The notes under the pieces were generated by a model. That model did no database searches. It was not told where the DNA came from and saw nothing but the letters and a program-made list of their open reading frames with translations. A program made the position numbers and the translations under genes. A stretch of DNA of 64,000 nucleotides from Kappaphycus alvarezii (lineage: Eukaryota > Rhodophyta > Florideophyceae > Gigartinales > Solieriaceae): contig NADL03000599.1 of NCBI GenBank assembly GCA_002205965.3, positions 1,364,001 through 1,428,000 on the forward strand, read 5' to 3'. This document shows positions 1-9,419 of the stretch, one piece after another; position 1 is the first letter of the stretch; each line of letters begins with the position of its first letter.

Positions 1-360
1 CGTACTCTTCGATTACCTTCGACGTCGTCGTTGACGGCGATCTAAGCGAGTCGAAGGCTAACGGTACAAACTTACATCCCAATTTCGATCGTCCTGGGAG
101 GGCTTCACCGGGGATGGCTGCTACTTTGCTGGCAAGCTCCCTATTTTTTCGTCTTTCCGCAGCAATGGCAACGGTGCGCCTCGCGCGCTTCAATGGACAT
201 GAACCCCTATTGAAATGGCGATGTTACTGTGACGTCGTTGCGCCACCGAGAGAGGCGGCAAGGTGTTGATGGCGTCTGACCTCGGGTGCAGCAGGATGTC
301 GGCAGGCCTTGCGTTCAGTCCGGGAAGTAAATATTTAACCTCATATTGGAAGCCGACTCC
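1..360 (-). pseudogene. 3' fragment of RLE-type non-LTR retrotransposon, cut by window edge
   Basis: Read on the minus strand this matches the C-terminal endonuclease part of the non-LTR family found at 5.2-12.4 kb: it has the YEVKYLLPGLNARPADIL block that forms the core of the restriction-enzyme-like endonuclease. It is almost an exact reverse complement of 543-888, so two 3' ends lie head to head. The copy is 5'-truncated and continues past the left edge. An in-frame 18-bp repeat (361-410) interrupts it upstream of this block. The frame is broken, so it is a dead fragment. Confidence 0.75.
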
Positions 361-410
361 AACTTGGAATGTCCTGTCAACTTGGAATGTCCTGTCAACT
401 TGGAATGTCC
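361..410. repeat. 18-bp tandem repeat, 2.8 copies
   Basis: Units of AACTTGGAATGTCCTGTC occur at 361-378 and 379-396, with a partial third to 410. In the minus-strand frame each unit is six codons (peptide RTFQVD), so the expansion keeps the reading frame of the retrotransposon fragment next to it. Confidence 0.85.
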
Positions 411-526
411 GGACTCTGGGAATCATTCCAAACGAGGCTAGTTGTGCCAATGCTACCCTCTTGTTGATTATACATTGCTTTGAGGGTATTTGGCCGACAT
501 GTGTTCAAGGCAGCAGGAGTCAGGAG

Positions 527-1095
527 CAGGAGTCGGCGTCCAATATGAGGTTAAATATTTACTTCCCGGACTGAACGCACGGCCTGCCGACATCCTGGTG
601 CACCCGAGGTCAGACGCTCTAACTCCTTGCCGCCTCTCCCGGTGGCGTACGACGTCACAGTAACATCGCCATTTCAAGAGGGGCTCATGTCCGTTGAAGC
701 GCGCGAGGCGAACCGTTGCCAATGCAGCGGAAAGACGAAAAAATAAGGAGCTTGCCAGCAAAGTAGCAGCCATCCCCGGTGAAGCCATCCAGGACGATCG
801 AAATTGGGATGGAAGTTTGTGCCGTTAGCCTTCGACTCGCTTAGATCGCCGTCAACGACGACGTGGAAGGTAATCGACGAGTACGCGGCCGCTGTCGTAA
901 CCCGCAGCGGATGTTCGACGGGAGGAGTGAAGAACCGGCTTTATGAGCAGCTTCGTTCTGCGATTTGGTCCACGTGTGCAGCTCCTGCAACATGTCGCGC
1001 CCCACAACACCAAAAATTGAGTCACCCCAATCAAACCTCGTTCTTTTAGGTTTGTTCTAGTAGGGATTCAGGACTTTGCATTTTGCACCTGCATA
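527..1095 (+). pseudogene. 3' end of RLE-type non-LTR retrotransposon
   Basis: A 5'-truncated copy starting near the same endonuclease block as in the copy at 1-360 and running through the C-terminal block (FVPLAFDSL...SGCSTGGVKNRLY...CRAPQH) to a short 3' UTR ending TTGCACCTGCATA. The same C-terminus and UTR are seen at 11860-12400 and 32550-32820. Coding frames are broken, including near 640. It ends directly against the TGTACAGTAC-type repeats at 1095. Confidence 0.75.
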
Positions 1096-1270
1096 CTGTG
1101 CTGTACTGTACAGTATTGCTTTGAGATCAATTGGTTCTCACGCTGGGGTGCTGTACTGTAATGTACTTTCTGGTAGTACAGTGCAGTACAGTACTGTACC
1201 GTACTTGCAAGAAAAAGGACTTGAAAGTACAGGAAGCAGCACTGTACAGGACAATACTGTACAGTATGAG
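1093..1270. repeat. cluster of TGTAC/GTACA palindromic repeats
   Basis: This stretch is dense in GTACAGTAC, TGTACTGTA and TGTACAGTACAGTAC-like words that are their own reverse complements. The same words recur at 12510-12540, 22040-22070, 36060-36100, 52458-52472, 54395-54420, 54595-54645 and 56450-56465. No coding potential is visible. Confidence 0.7.
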
Positions 1271-1595
1271 AAAAGGTACAATACCAAAAGCGAAACACAA
1301 TTGGTCGACAGAAAACACTTCGATCTCAACAGAATTCGGCTCTAAATTTATCTGTGTTTTCAATTTTGCCTTTGCTTTTCCCTTGCAAAGAGATCATGCT
1401 CCACTTAACCTGCGAATCTTCTGAGGCCATATCTAGTCTACCATACGACACCTTTCATCACTCCGCTCTCGTCCTTTGCGCACTACTGCCACCAACCCGT
1501 CAAGCTCTCTGCGGAATCCCGCCAACTCGCAGCCAAACCGCCCGAAACCGTGCACACTCCTCTTGATCCAAATCCTTCGCAATCACAATTCAACC

Positions 1596-2006
1596 ATGAG
1601 ACACTCAACCTGCTTTGCATCCCCTCTCTCCCTCGCCACCACTTCCACTTCCCTTTTTCCATCCACTTCCTCGCAAACATTCGGCATGCGCCAAACTCAA
1701 CACATTCTTCCAAAACAACGCCGTGCTCGAATTTCCATGGGTCTTTTCGGACTCGGTTTCCCTGAACTTGTTGTCATCGCCGGTGTTGGCATTTTTATAT
1801 TTGGCCCAAGCAAAATTTCAGAGCTCGGTAAGGATCTCGGTGGCGTTGCCGGCGGTGTTAAGAAGGCCACTGCAGAATTTAAGGAGGCTATGGAGGAGAG
1901 TCTGAAGGAGGCCGATATTGAAATTGAGAGAAAGAAGTCGGAAAGGGAAGTAGCCGCCTCTAAGACAGTTGACGCTTCCTCCAAACCAGTAGATGAGGCC
2001 AGTTAG
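1596..2006 (+). CDS. Sec-independent (Tat) translocase subunit, Tha4/TatA-like, plastid-targeted
   Basis: 136 aa. TatA/Tha4 is the small subunit thought to form the protein-conducting assembly of the twin-arginine pathway, which moves folded proteins across the thylakoid membrane. Residues 1-48 are Ser/Thr/Arg-rich with almost no acid and look like a transit peptide. The mature part starts MGLFGLGFPELVV: a short transmembrane helix (about 55-69) with the family's Glu (E57), then the FGP hinge (69-71), an amphipathic helix (K73-F95) and a charged tail. The E57 in the helix and the sequence up to the hinge favour Tha4/TatA over Hcf106/TatB. I chose the ATG at 1596 because upstream in-frame starts are only non-ATG. 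No intron. It is an isolated host gene between transposon remnants. Confidence 0.88.
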   Translation: MRHSTCFASPLSLATTSTSLFPSTSSQTFGMRQTQHILPKQRRARISMGLFGLGFPELVVIAGVGIFIFGPSKISELGKDLGGVAGGVKKATAEFKEAMEESLKEADIEIERKKSEREVAASKTVDASSKPVDEAS

Positions 2007-2952
2007 GAGCTTATCGTAAACATTATTGCTTCTGACGGCTGTCAGGGTGTCCAAAGTTTATTCGTTTCAGATAGAGGGGTAAGTTACTGACCATAGTTAA
2101 ATTGTTCTCTATAAACGAAGATATTTTCGCTTTGGGAGGCAATCGTCGATTTTTCAAATCTCTTTAACTTTCAAATCGTCGATTCTGTCCCTATTGTTAA
2201 AAACACACTGCGATACTCAAATGCCAGGGCTAGCTAAGCAACAACACCGTCCAGCACTGTGAGATAACTCTCCCACTGAGACATGACTTTGAAGGTGACC
2301 GACGACTCCACATCGTCCGCTCCACATGCTCGTCCATCTTCCATTTGCCGCCCCTACCGCACCAGCGGAAAAGGGAGTGACTCCCATTCACCCCACACCA
2401 CTTGGGGTGGTGCGGTCCGCGGGCCGTTTCCAACCACAGCACCCGATTCAGCTATGCTATGCTTCGCCCTCTCTTCAAACCCCCCACGCTTTGGTCCTCC
2501 CTAGCTAGCGATTCCAGCCCCGACGTCCCGAACCCCCTTGCCTACCGCCAGATGCAGTCATTGTATACGTTCGTGCGGAAAATGTGTCCGCCTAATCCCC
2601 GCACTTGTCGCTTCGACTCCTCCAAGCCCTTTATTTCCTCCGTAGCCGTTGCCCCCTCCCAGCACGCATCCCTTGTCTTCACTTCCCACAAAGGCGTGCG
2701 GGGCCCTCTCCCTGTCCGCGGTGCCATCGCTCGCCTTGGCATACCGTACCGCCCCATGGCATCATCCAATGCGTTGGTCGCTGAGCCATATTCTACGCTT
2801 TAAGTCCCTAGCTCCCTACCACTCTCTACGCCCTTTCCGCTACCTCCCTGCTCCTCCCTAATCTTCAGTTCCATACCAGCCAATCCCTGAGCTTGCAGCA
2901 CACATCACCCCCTACGCTCCAACGTCCCTTCCACATTCCGCAAGACCATGGC
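2007..2952. other. no recognisable gene
   Basis: Frames on both strands are short and mostly Pro/Ser- or Arg-rich. I recognise no domain. The right part (about 2400-2900) probably belongs to the decayed element at 2953-3951, but I cannot show it. Confidence 0.4.
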
Positions 2953-3951
2953 TCACATCTTGCGAGCCCATGCTTCTCTCCTTGCCGCCCCCCCTCCCGC
3001 CCCTCCCGCACCCTGTGCAACAGACCCCACGCCTGCAGGCACCAGAAGCTCGGTGTCGGGGACGAAGGGAGGGAGCTCGAACTTGCATTCGCTTCCAGCA
3101 GCGCGGATCACATGGAACCCAAACGTGATACGAACCGAGTTGTGACGGTGCAGTGTGCCGAATCCAGACGGGCGGAGGTCAGCGGCGTGGTCCCCGAACA
3201 CACCGATCTGCCCTGCGGCCGTATTGGCAAGCAAGTGGCGAGACTTCCGGGGAAGACCGGGAGGCGCAATTGCCACTTGAGCATCATTGTCCAGTGGGTG
3301 ACGCGGATAGTGGTGCTGCTTGTGGGATGGGCGGTAGGGAAGGTGTCGACAGGGCTGTAGCTGAAAGGCGAGTCTGCGAATGTCGAGGCATCGGCATCAC
3401 TGTGTTAATGGAGTGGAAGTGGCGTTCCAATCGCTATTTTAGTGGGCACGGGTCGTTGTCCTGCTGCACAGTGTTTAAGGGTGGATAGGGTATTACTTGG
3501 TGAGACAACGACGGCCTTAGGTGGCTAGGGCCTAAGGTAGGGATGCAAGGGGTACCCGGGGACGGTGGCAAGGAGCCGATGAATTGTTCGGCTTGAACAA
3601 AGAGGGAATTATAGGAGCAGAACATAAGTGCCCGAGGAGCTGAGAGGTGCGCGGCGTTCAGTACTGAATGGTGCGAGCTCGGGCGGGTTTTTTATCGATG
3701 GTGCTTGCGGCGGCGGCGTAGAGAGTTGGATGAACCGCGGAGAAGCCTTGACCTCTCAGACAGACTATGATGCAAACCTGGACCAACGCTTCGTTTGTGA
3801 GGGTGACGCCGTTCAAGGTGTAGTTGGAGGTGCTTTGCACAGTGGCCCTGTTAAGCACTCCTGCACTCAACCTCCCCTTTCCCCATGCCGCCTTCCAGAT
3901 GCAAACAGTTTTCGCGTCTGCGCCGCAGATCAGCCCTCTCAATTCCAGCAC
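2953..3951 (-). pseudogene. decayed RT C-terminus and RLE endonuclease of non-LTR element
   Basis: On the minus strand 3951-3658 contains RGQGFSAVHPTLYAAAAS, which matches the post-RT block RHGGQGFTLISPFLH of the copy at 5.2 kb. 3276-2953 contains GDHAADLRPSGFGTLHRHNS, the second half of the CCHC zinc motif and the start of the endonuclease. The final Cys of the zinc motif is Arg here. Several frameshifts separate the blocks. The orientation is opposite to the two large copies downstream. Confidence 0.72.
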
Positions 3952-4189
3952 CGGTCACCCTGAGCCGCCTCCACCGCTCATTTCTTTCGTTGCCGTCGCA
4001 CATCACATCACTCCTCTACCTCCTTCACCTTCCAAGGCCTTCGCAGCCTCCTTCTAGTCTGAGCAGTCATCGCCCTCATTTCCCTACTGCAACACATACA
4101 TTATCTCGTGCTTGGGCTGCTGGGCTGTTATCTATGCCCAGAAGCCCTTCCTCCCTACCATTCTCCCGCTCTCTCCGCTGCTTTCCTTC

Positions 4190-4940
4190 ACCTTCTGGCC
4201 CTGCAGTGATGCAACGCTACACACCAGCTCTCCCCGCTCACCCAACAGCCCCCGCCAACGACCCTACTGCTGCTGCCGCCCATGCAGCAGTCCACACCCC
4301 TGCTGTTTCCTTATCGACCGCCCCCACATCGCCTGGTGCTCCACCGCCTAACCTCACATCTCGTGGAACCTCCCCGCCCAGCCCCACCCCTGCTGCTACC
4401 CCCGCTCCTAGCCACTCCCCGCCAAACCTCACCAATCCCACCGAGCCTCATGGCACTTCCGCCCCACGAAGGTTACAACGCACCGCTTCAAGCGAATCAG
4501 CCCCCTCAACCTGTTCAATCCCCCATCCACACCCCTCCCCAGCCTGCCTACTCACACCCTTGACCCTTACCCCTCAGACCTGAACATGGCCGCCGCTCAG
4601 GACCCCTGTCGCCTCCGCTGTGCTCAAGACCAGTGGCATTTCATGCCACCCGTTGGCGGTCCCTGCTCCGGACCCGGCTAATGCCCCCGGCCCAGATGCG
4701 GCTATGGAAGACATCGCAGATACCTCCTCCTACACACCTCCGCCTGCTCCCAGTCATGCCCGGACTGATGATGCCAACCCAACCTCCCACCCTTCCCCCC
4801 TCGCTTCAGCTCCGAACCAAATAATCGGCATGACACGTCAACAAGTCATGCCTCCGCCCCATCATTCCCGTTGTCCTCATATGGGGACTACTTTGATTAC
4901 AAATACAGAGGACTCCCAACCTTTCCATTACTCGCAGTAA
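4190..4940 (+). other. proline-rich frames, possible ORF1 remains
   Basis: Overlapping plus-strand frames are very rich in Pro, Ser, Thr and Ala, and switch at about 4580-4650. They sit where an ORF1 (Gag-like protein) would lie, upstream of the RT frame at 5.2 kb, and resemble in composition the Pro/Ala-rich tail of the ORF1 at 8.2-9.3 kb. There is no domain and no alignable similarity, so this is weak. The bias could also be simple C-rich sequence. Confidence 0.25.
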
Positions 4941-5115
4941 ACCAAACCAATTTTCAACCAATGTATTCCAGAGAACCATTTTTCCCCCTTTATTCTGGAG
5001 AGCAAATACAGAGGACTCCCAACCGTTCCATAACTCGCAGTAAACCAATTTTCCCCCTTTTAGCACTTCTTTTTCAATACAAAATTCTTTTTGCCTCAGC
5101 GCATTTCTTGTCCCG
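4872..5115 (+). mobile_element. partial copy of palindrome-bearing TIR element
   Basis: Starts at a variant TCCTCATATGGGGAC palindrome. 5056-5115 matches the reverse complement of 12920-12985, the flank of the complete copy nested in the copia LTR. A 45-bp block (about 4901-4946) is repeated at 5006-5051. The right part is missing; the RT frame of the non-LTR element begins about 100 bp downstream. Confidence 0.55.
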
Positions 5116-5196
5116 CTGGGAAAGTCTTCCTTCACGGGGTTTCACGCGCTTCGTACATGGTGTTAGTATTCGTGCAGCGGTATACCGCCGTCATAA

Positions 5197-8119
5197 TCAA
5201 GCAGCGCAAATTATGCGAAGTTGAACCCCAATAGGTCCAGCCGGGGCCGTACGGTCCCCTCGCAATGCATTTTAGTAATAAAGGGTCACCATTCCCCCTT
5301 GTCCCTCCGCGCCGTCCTCCGCCGCAGCTTGCGCGGGGAGGACGGCTGGCAGCATAACAAAGGTCAACGGGCCGCTCTCGGCGCCCGAATCCGGCGCGCC
5401 CATACTGGAGCTGAGTGGAACGCGCTGTGGTTTGAAGCCCTGCGCGCCCATGAAGCACGCTCTGAGTGGATCCAGCAGCGCCGCCCCGCTTACGGCTCAG
5501 GCTCCAGCGACGCACGGCGCGCCCGTCGCGCTGAAGCCCTCTGTGCAGACGCCCGCTACGGCAAGGCCATGCGGTCCCTGCACAACGCTCCACTAGCCGA
5601 TGTGAATGACCCGCACACCATCCAAGCGCTGCGTGATCTTCACCCCGCGCCCCCGCGCCCGATCACGCCCATTCCTGAAGAAGGCCTTCCTCCTCCACCA
5701 TCAATCACGGCAGAAGCCGTAGAGCAGGCTGTACGAGGTATTTCTCGTGGTACGACCGCGGGACCGGACCGCACGCCGGCACGCTGGTTCCACTTGCTAG
5801 TCAAGACATCGGTCAGCCCGGCCGCCGGGGTGACAGGGAAAAGTGTGCTGACGAGGTTGGTGACGCGGATCGCGCGTGGGGAACTGCCGGACTCGGTCCT
5901 GCCCCTGCTCGCTGCCGCAACATTACTCCCGCTACGGCCGAAACCGGACAAAATCCGTCCCATCGCTGTGGGATCGGTCCTCCGCCGCATCGTCACCAAG
6001 ACGCTGCTGCCGAGCGCCATCGATGACTCTCGAGACTTCCTCGCGCCATTCCAAACGGCCAACGGTATCAAGGCCGGGATGGACGCGGTCATCCATGACA
6101 CCCGCACCCTGCTTCGCCGTTTCACTGGTGCTCCGCATGTTGCCACGGTCCTCATTGACGCGCACAACGCTGTCAACCGCGTTGATCGCCAGTCAATGCT
6201 GTCCCAACTTCCAGCACTCGCTCCTTCTCTGGCCCGCTTCGTGAATATGATATATGGTCGTACTCAGCCACCGTTGCTTATACCGAATCGCCAGAACACG
6301 GTCATCTCGAGTGCTCAGGGCACCCAGCAGGGCGACCCGGCCAGTATGTTGCTGTTTTCCCTCACGATTCAACCACTAATCCGGAAAATCGCCGAGGACA
6401 GCAACATCGTGCTGAATAAATGGTACGCAGACGACGGGGCCCTCATCGGGACACTCCAGGGTCTGCGCCGTGCTCTCCGCCTCCTGCAGGCTGAGGGTCC
6501 GGCTGTCGGCCTCTACGTCAACGCGAGGAAGACGCGCATTCACTGGCCAAACACGCTCCTGCCGGACCGCACGGAATTCCTCCGCGAATTTCCTCTGTCC
6601 GAGTGCTCGCGCGACGGCTTCGAGCTCCTAGGAGCGCCGATGGGCAACCGGGCCTTCACCGATGCATACCTACGGGGCAAGGTCGAGGGGTGCCACCGCA
6701 CCCTCCGACTGCTGACTCACGTTCGTGACCCCCGCGCCCGTTTCCACATGCACCGGCTGTGCGCGTCGGCATGCCTCGTCACCCACGCGTTCCGGCTCGC
6801 CGACCCACAACACTCGGCCCCCGCTGCACAAGCCTTCGACGCCCTGCAGAGGTCGTCTTACTCGGAGCTACACGGGATCGCCCTCACAGACGCTGCATGG
6901 GACCAAGTCACGCTACCGATTCGACACGGAGGTCAGGGTTTCACCCTCATCTCCCCGTTTCTACACGGCTCGGTCGCACCTAGTATCATCGACGCGGTTC
7001 CGGCACGTGAGAGGTCGGCATCGTACACCACGCAATGTTCTGCCGCCGTCTCTGGTCACCGATACCGGGGTGACAGGGTGTTCCTGGTCCGACAAGCCTT
7101 GCCGCGAATCCGTGACTTCCTGCAATGTATCCCTGGGCGCCCGTACTCCGTCGACATTGGCCCATTTGACCCAAGCCTGCTTGCTGCCAAACCATCCAAC
7201 CTCCAAACCTTCTTAAATGGTGTGCAGCAGGAGGCACAGGCAAGGGTCCACTGGCGTGATGACTAATGGGTGACACACCCCAACCCGGCTCAGCACAGCA
7301 CTCAAGAAGTTCGACATCGGATTCGTGGCCTGGCGTTCCGGAACAACCCCGCCGCCGCTTTTCTCATCGCTCACCCCACAACCGCTACGGTGGTGTCCTC
7401 GGCCCACTGGCAGACCATGATCCGCCGGCACCTCGGCCTCCCCGTATATGACGACTCCCGCCCGCTCACCTGCGCCCACTGCAACCAAACTATGGACGCA
7501 CTTGGAGACCACGCGGCGGACCTTTGCCCTGCCGGCTTCGGCCGCCCGCACCGCCACAACTCGCTACGCAACGTTTTCGCCTACCACGTTGCTCGCGCTG
7601 CGGGCCTGGACTGCCAGTACGAAGTCCCGCTGCTTGTCCCGGGAACGAATATCCGCCCTGCGGACATTCTCATACAACCCCCCCCCTGCCCACAGGCCAA
7701 CAGGTCGGCCCCATAGCCTGCGACCTAACTGTTGTCTCGCCGTTCAAACAAGGCGTGCGCACAAGGGCCACACAAATGGCCGGCGGCGCCGCCGACATCG
7801 CCCACCGAGACAAAGTCAAAGACCTGGAGCGCAAACTGGTACGCCGCATCCCCCCCCTTCGCACAACACCCTCCAGGAACCGAACTTCATGTTTCAGCCC
7901 CTGGCTTTCGACTCCCTGGGTGCCCCATCCCCCGCCTCCATTCTGTTCCTCGAAGACTTCATCCCGCGCATCGCAGAGAAGCTCAACACAACCACAGCAG
8001 TGATCCGCAGACGTATTTATCAGCGCATTAGTTGCACACTGTGGTCTTCTGTTGCAATGGCGATTCTATCGCGAGCCCCACTGCACGTGCCTGACGTGGA
8101 ACATCCGGTTAGTTCTTAG
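5197..8119 (+). mobile_element. RLE-type non-LTR retrotransposon, ORF2 nearly intact
   Basis: ORF2 encodes reverse transcriptase plus endonuclease for target-primed insertion. Seen in order: palm motif A (LIDAHNAVNR), motif B (TQQGDPASMLLF), catalytic YADD at 6424-6435, and a post-RT region. Then comes a CCHC motif, CAHC followed by GDHAADLC (7471 onward), and an endonuclease block RPADIL (about 7653) with a following D...K region. This order and the CX2CX9HX4C spacing match R2-type RLE elements. Frame breaks are an in-frame TAA at 7264 and shifts at about 7690 (C run) and 7850 (C run); the C-terminus ends at 8119. The frame opens at 5197 after a stop, with no nearby ATG. It is probably a recent copy, given the long intact RT. 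GC is higher than in neighbouring elements. Confidence 0.82.
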
Positions 8120-8164
8120 CCGTATAGTCAGTCCTGCAGTGTACACGATAGATACTCAATGAAG

Positions 8165-9315
8165 TAAAGTTTCTTCGCATTAGTTCCTGAGTGTAGATGG
8201 CCGATCAAAACAAACTTTTCAAGCTTGTTGACCCCGGTTCAGGCTAGAGCAATTTTCCCTCACCAACGTCGGCTCTTCGCAATAAGTTGTGAAAACGACT
8301 TCATTTTGGAAGGAAACATAGTCCGTATTATGACAGGATTGCCCCCGACGCTGGCCCCCATGATGTCCACGCTGGCTTTCTCCGCAGGTCCTCCAGGCTG
8401 CGGAGCCCTGCCGGCTTACGAGGAAGCACAAGCAAGCCTGCTAATCGCAGCGAAGGATGCTGGAATATCCTTGCCCAAGCATGCACTCCTCACACCAGGA
8501 GATTGAACAATTGTTGTACACTACGCAGCGGATTCCCAAGATCTCCTAAAAATACTCCAGGAGATCCCAAACATCTACAATGGCGCCCGCCTCTCCACAA
8601 GCCCGCTTTCTGAGCTCATCACCGAGCTCCCCACAACAGAGTGGAAAGTTGGCACTTGCATCGCTGCTGCGCGCGAAGTTGCAAAGCTCAAGACCGTGGC
8701 CTCCGAAATAACTATGGAAAACCGGAAAGCCCTAGCGGGAGCAATCACTCGCCTCATTGACGCAGCAGCTGCAACCCTTCCGAGAGGGGATGCTTTTGTC
8801 GACAACTTCATCGCGAAATTCTACGCGGGGGCGAAAACCTGGCTCCCCCAAAGACTGACTCAGAAAGCAATGACATCCAACAGGTTGACTCGGAATCGCA
8901 AGACACCCCACGCGCAGCACCGGAGCCAGACACTCCATCAACGGCCCACCATGACAACAATGTAGAGACCCCAGACAGTGGTGTGGAAATACCGCAGACC
9001 ACCACAGTCCAAGAAGAAGCCCCACCGGCGCCAAGCAAAAGTGCCCCGGCCCCCAAAACTCTAGCGCCCTCACCTGCCAACCTCAGGGCCGCAAAACCCA
9101 AGGAAACAGGTGTTGCTCAGCGCCTTGCGCAACCAAAGCCGGACGTCCCCGAAGCCCCCTCCATACTCAAGGGGAATGCCGTGGGGAATGCCGAGAGACG
9201 CACGAACCGCACCCGCGCCCTGTCACAACGCATGAAGGAGATACGGATAGCGAAGGCACAACTCGACCCTGCTCCCCCATCGGGAAAACGGGCGAGCAAG
9301 GCCTCTCGCCATTAG
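8165..9315 (+). pseudogene. ORF1 (Gag-like) of second non-LTR element
   Basis: One frame runs from about 8225 (TTG where related copies have ATG) through a single TGA at 8504 to about 8845. There a CCCCC run shifts it into the frame that ends at 9315. About 360 codons in all. The first part is Ala/Leu/Thr-rich and probably helical (residues such as GAITRLIDAAAATLPRG). The second is acidic, then Pro/Ala-rich and finally basic (RALSQRMKEIRIAKAQ), as expected of an RNA-binding ORF1. No zinc knuckle is visible. The first 40 residues are shared with the TIR element at 12536-13106. It lies immediately upstream of the RT frame at 9420, which supports an ORF1-ORF2 layout. Confidence 0.55.
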
Positions 9316-9419
9316 CCCCTCCCTCCTTTCCCTCTCCCCCGTAACAATGCCCCTGATGCCCCGACGATTTCCTCCGCAACCAATGACCAGCTTTCCCCTA
9401 CCACTCCCCTCCTCCTTCG

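Noticed and set aside
1476..1595. Upstream start for the Tha4/TatA gene
   Set aside because: The start is TTG; the ATG at 1596 gives a transit peptide followed by the conserved domain at the usual distance.
3885..4583. A 232-codon Ser/Pro-rich plus-strand frame as a host gene
   Set aside because: Composition follows C-rich DNA, no domain, non-ATG starts; at most ORF1 remains of the non-LTR element.
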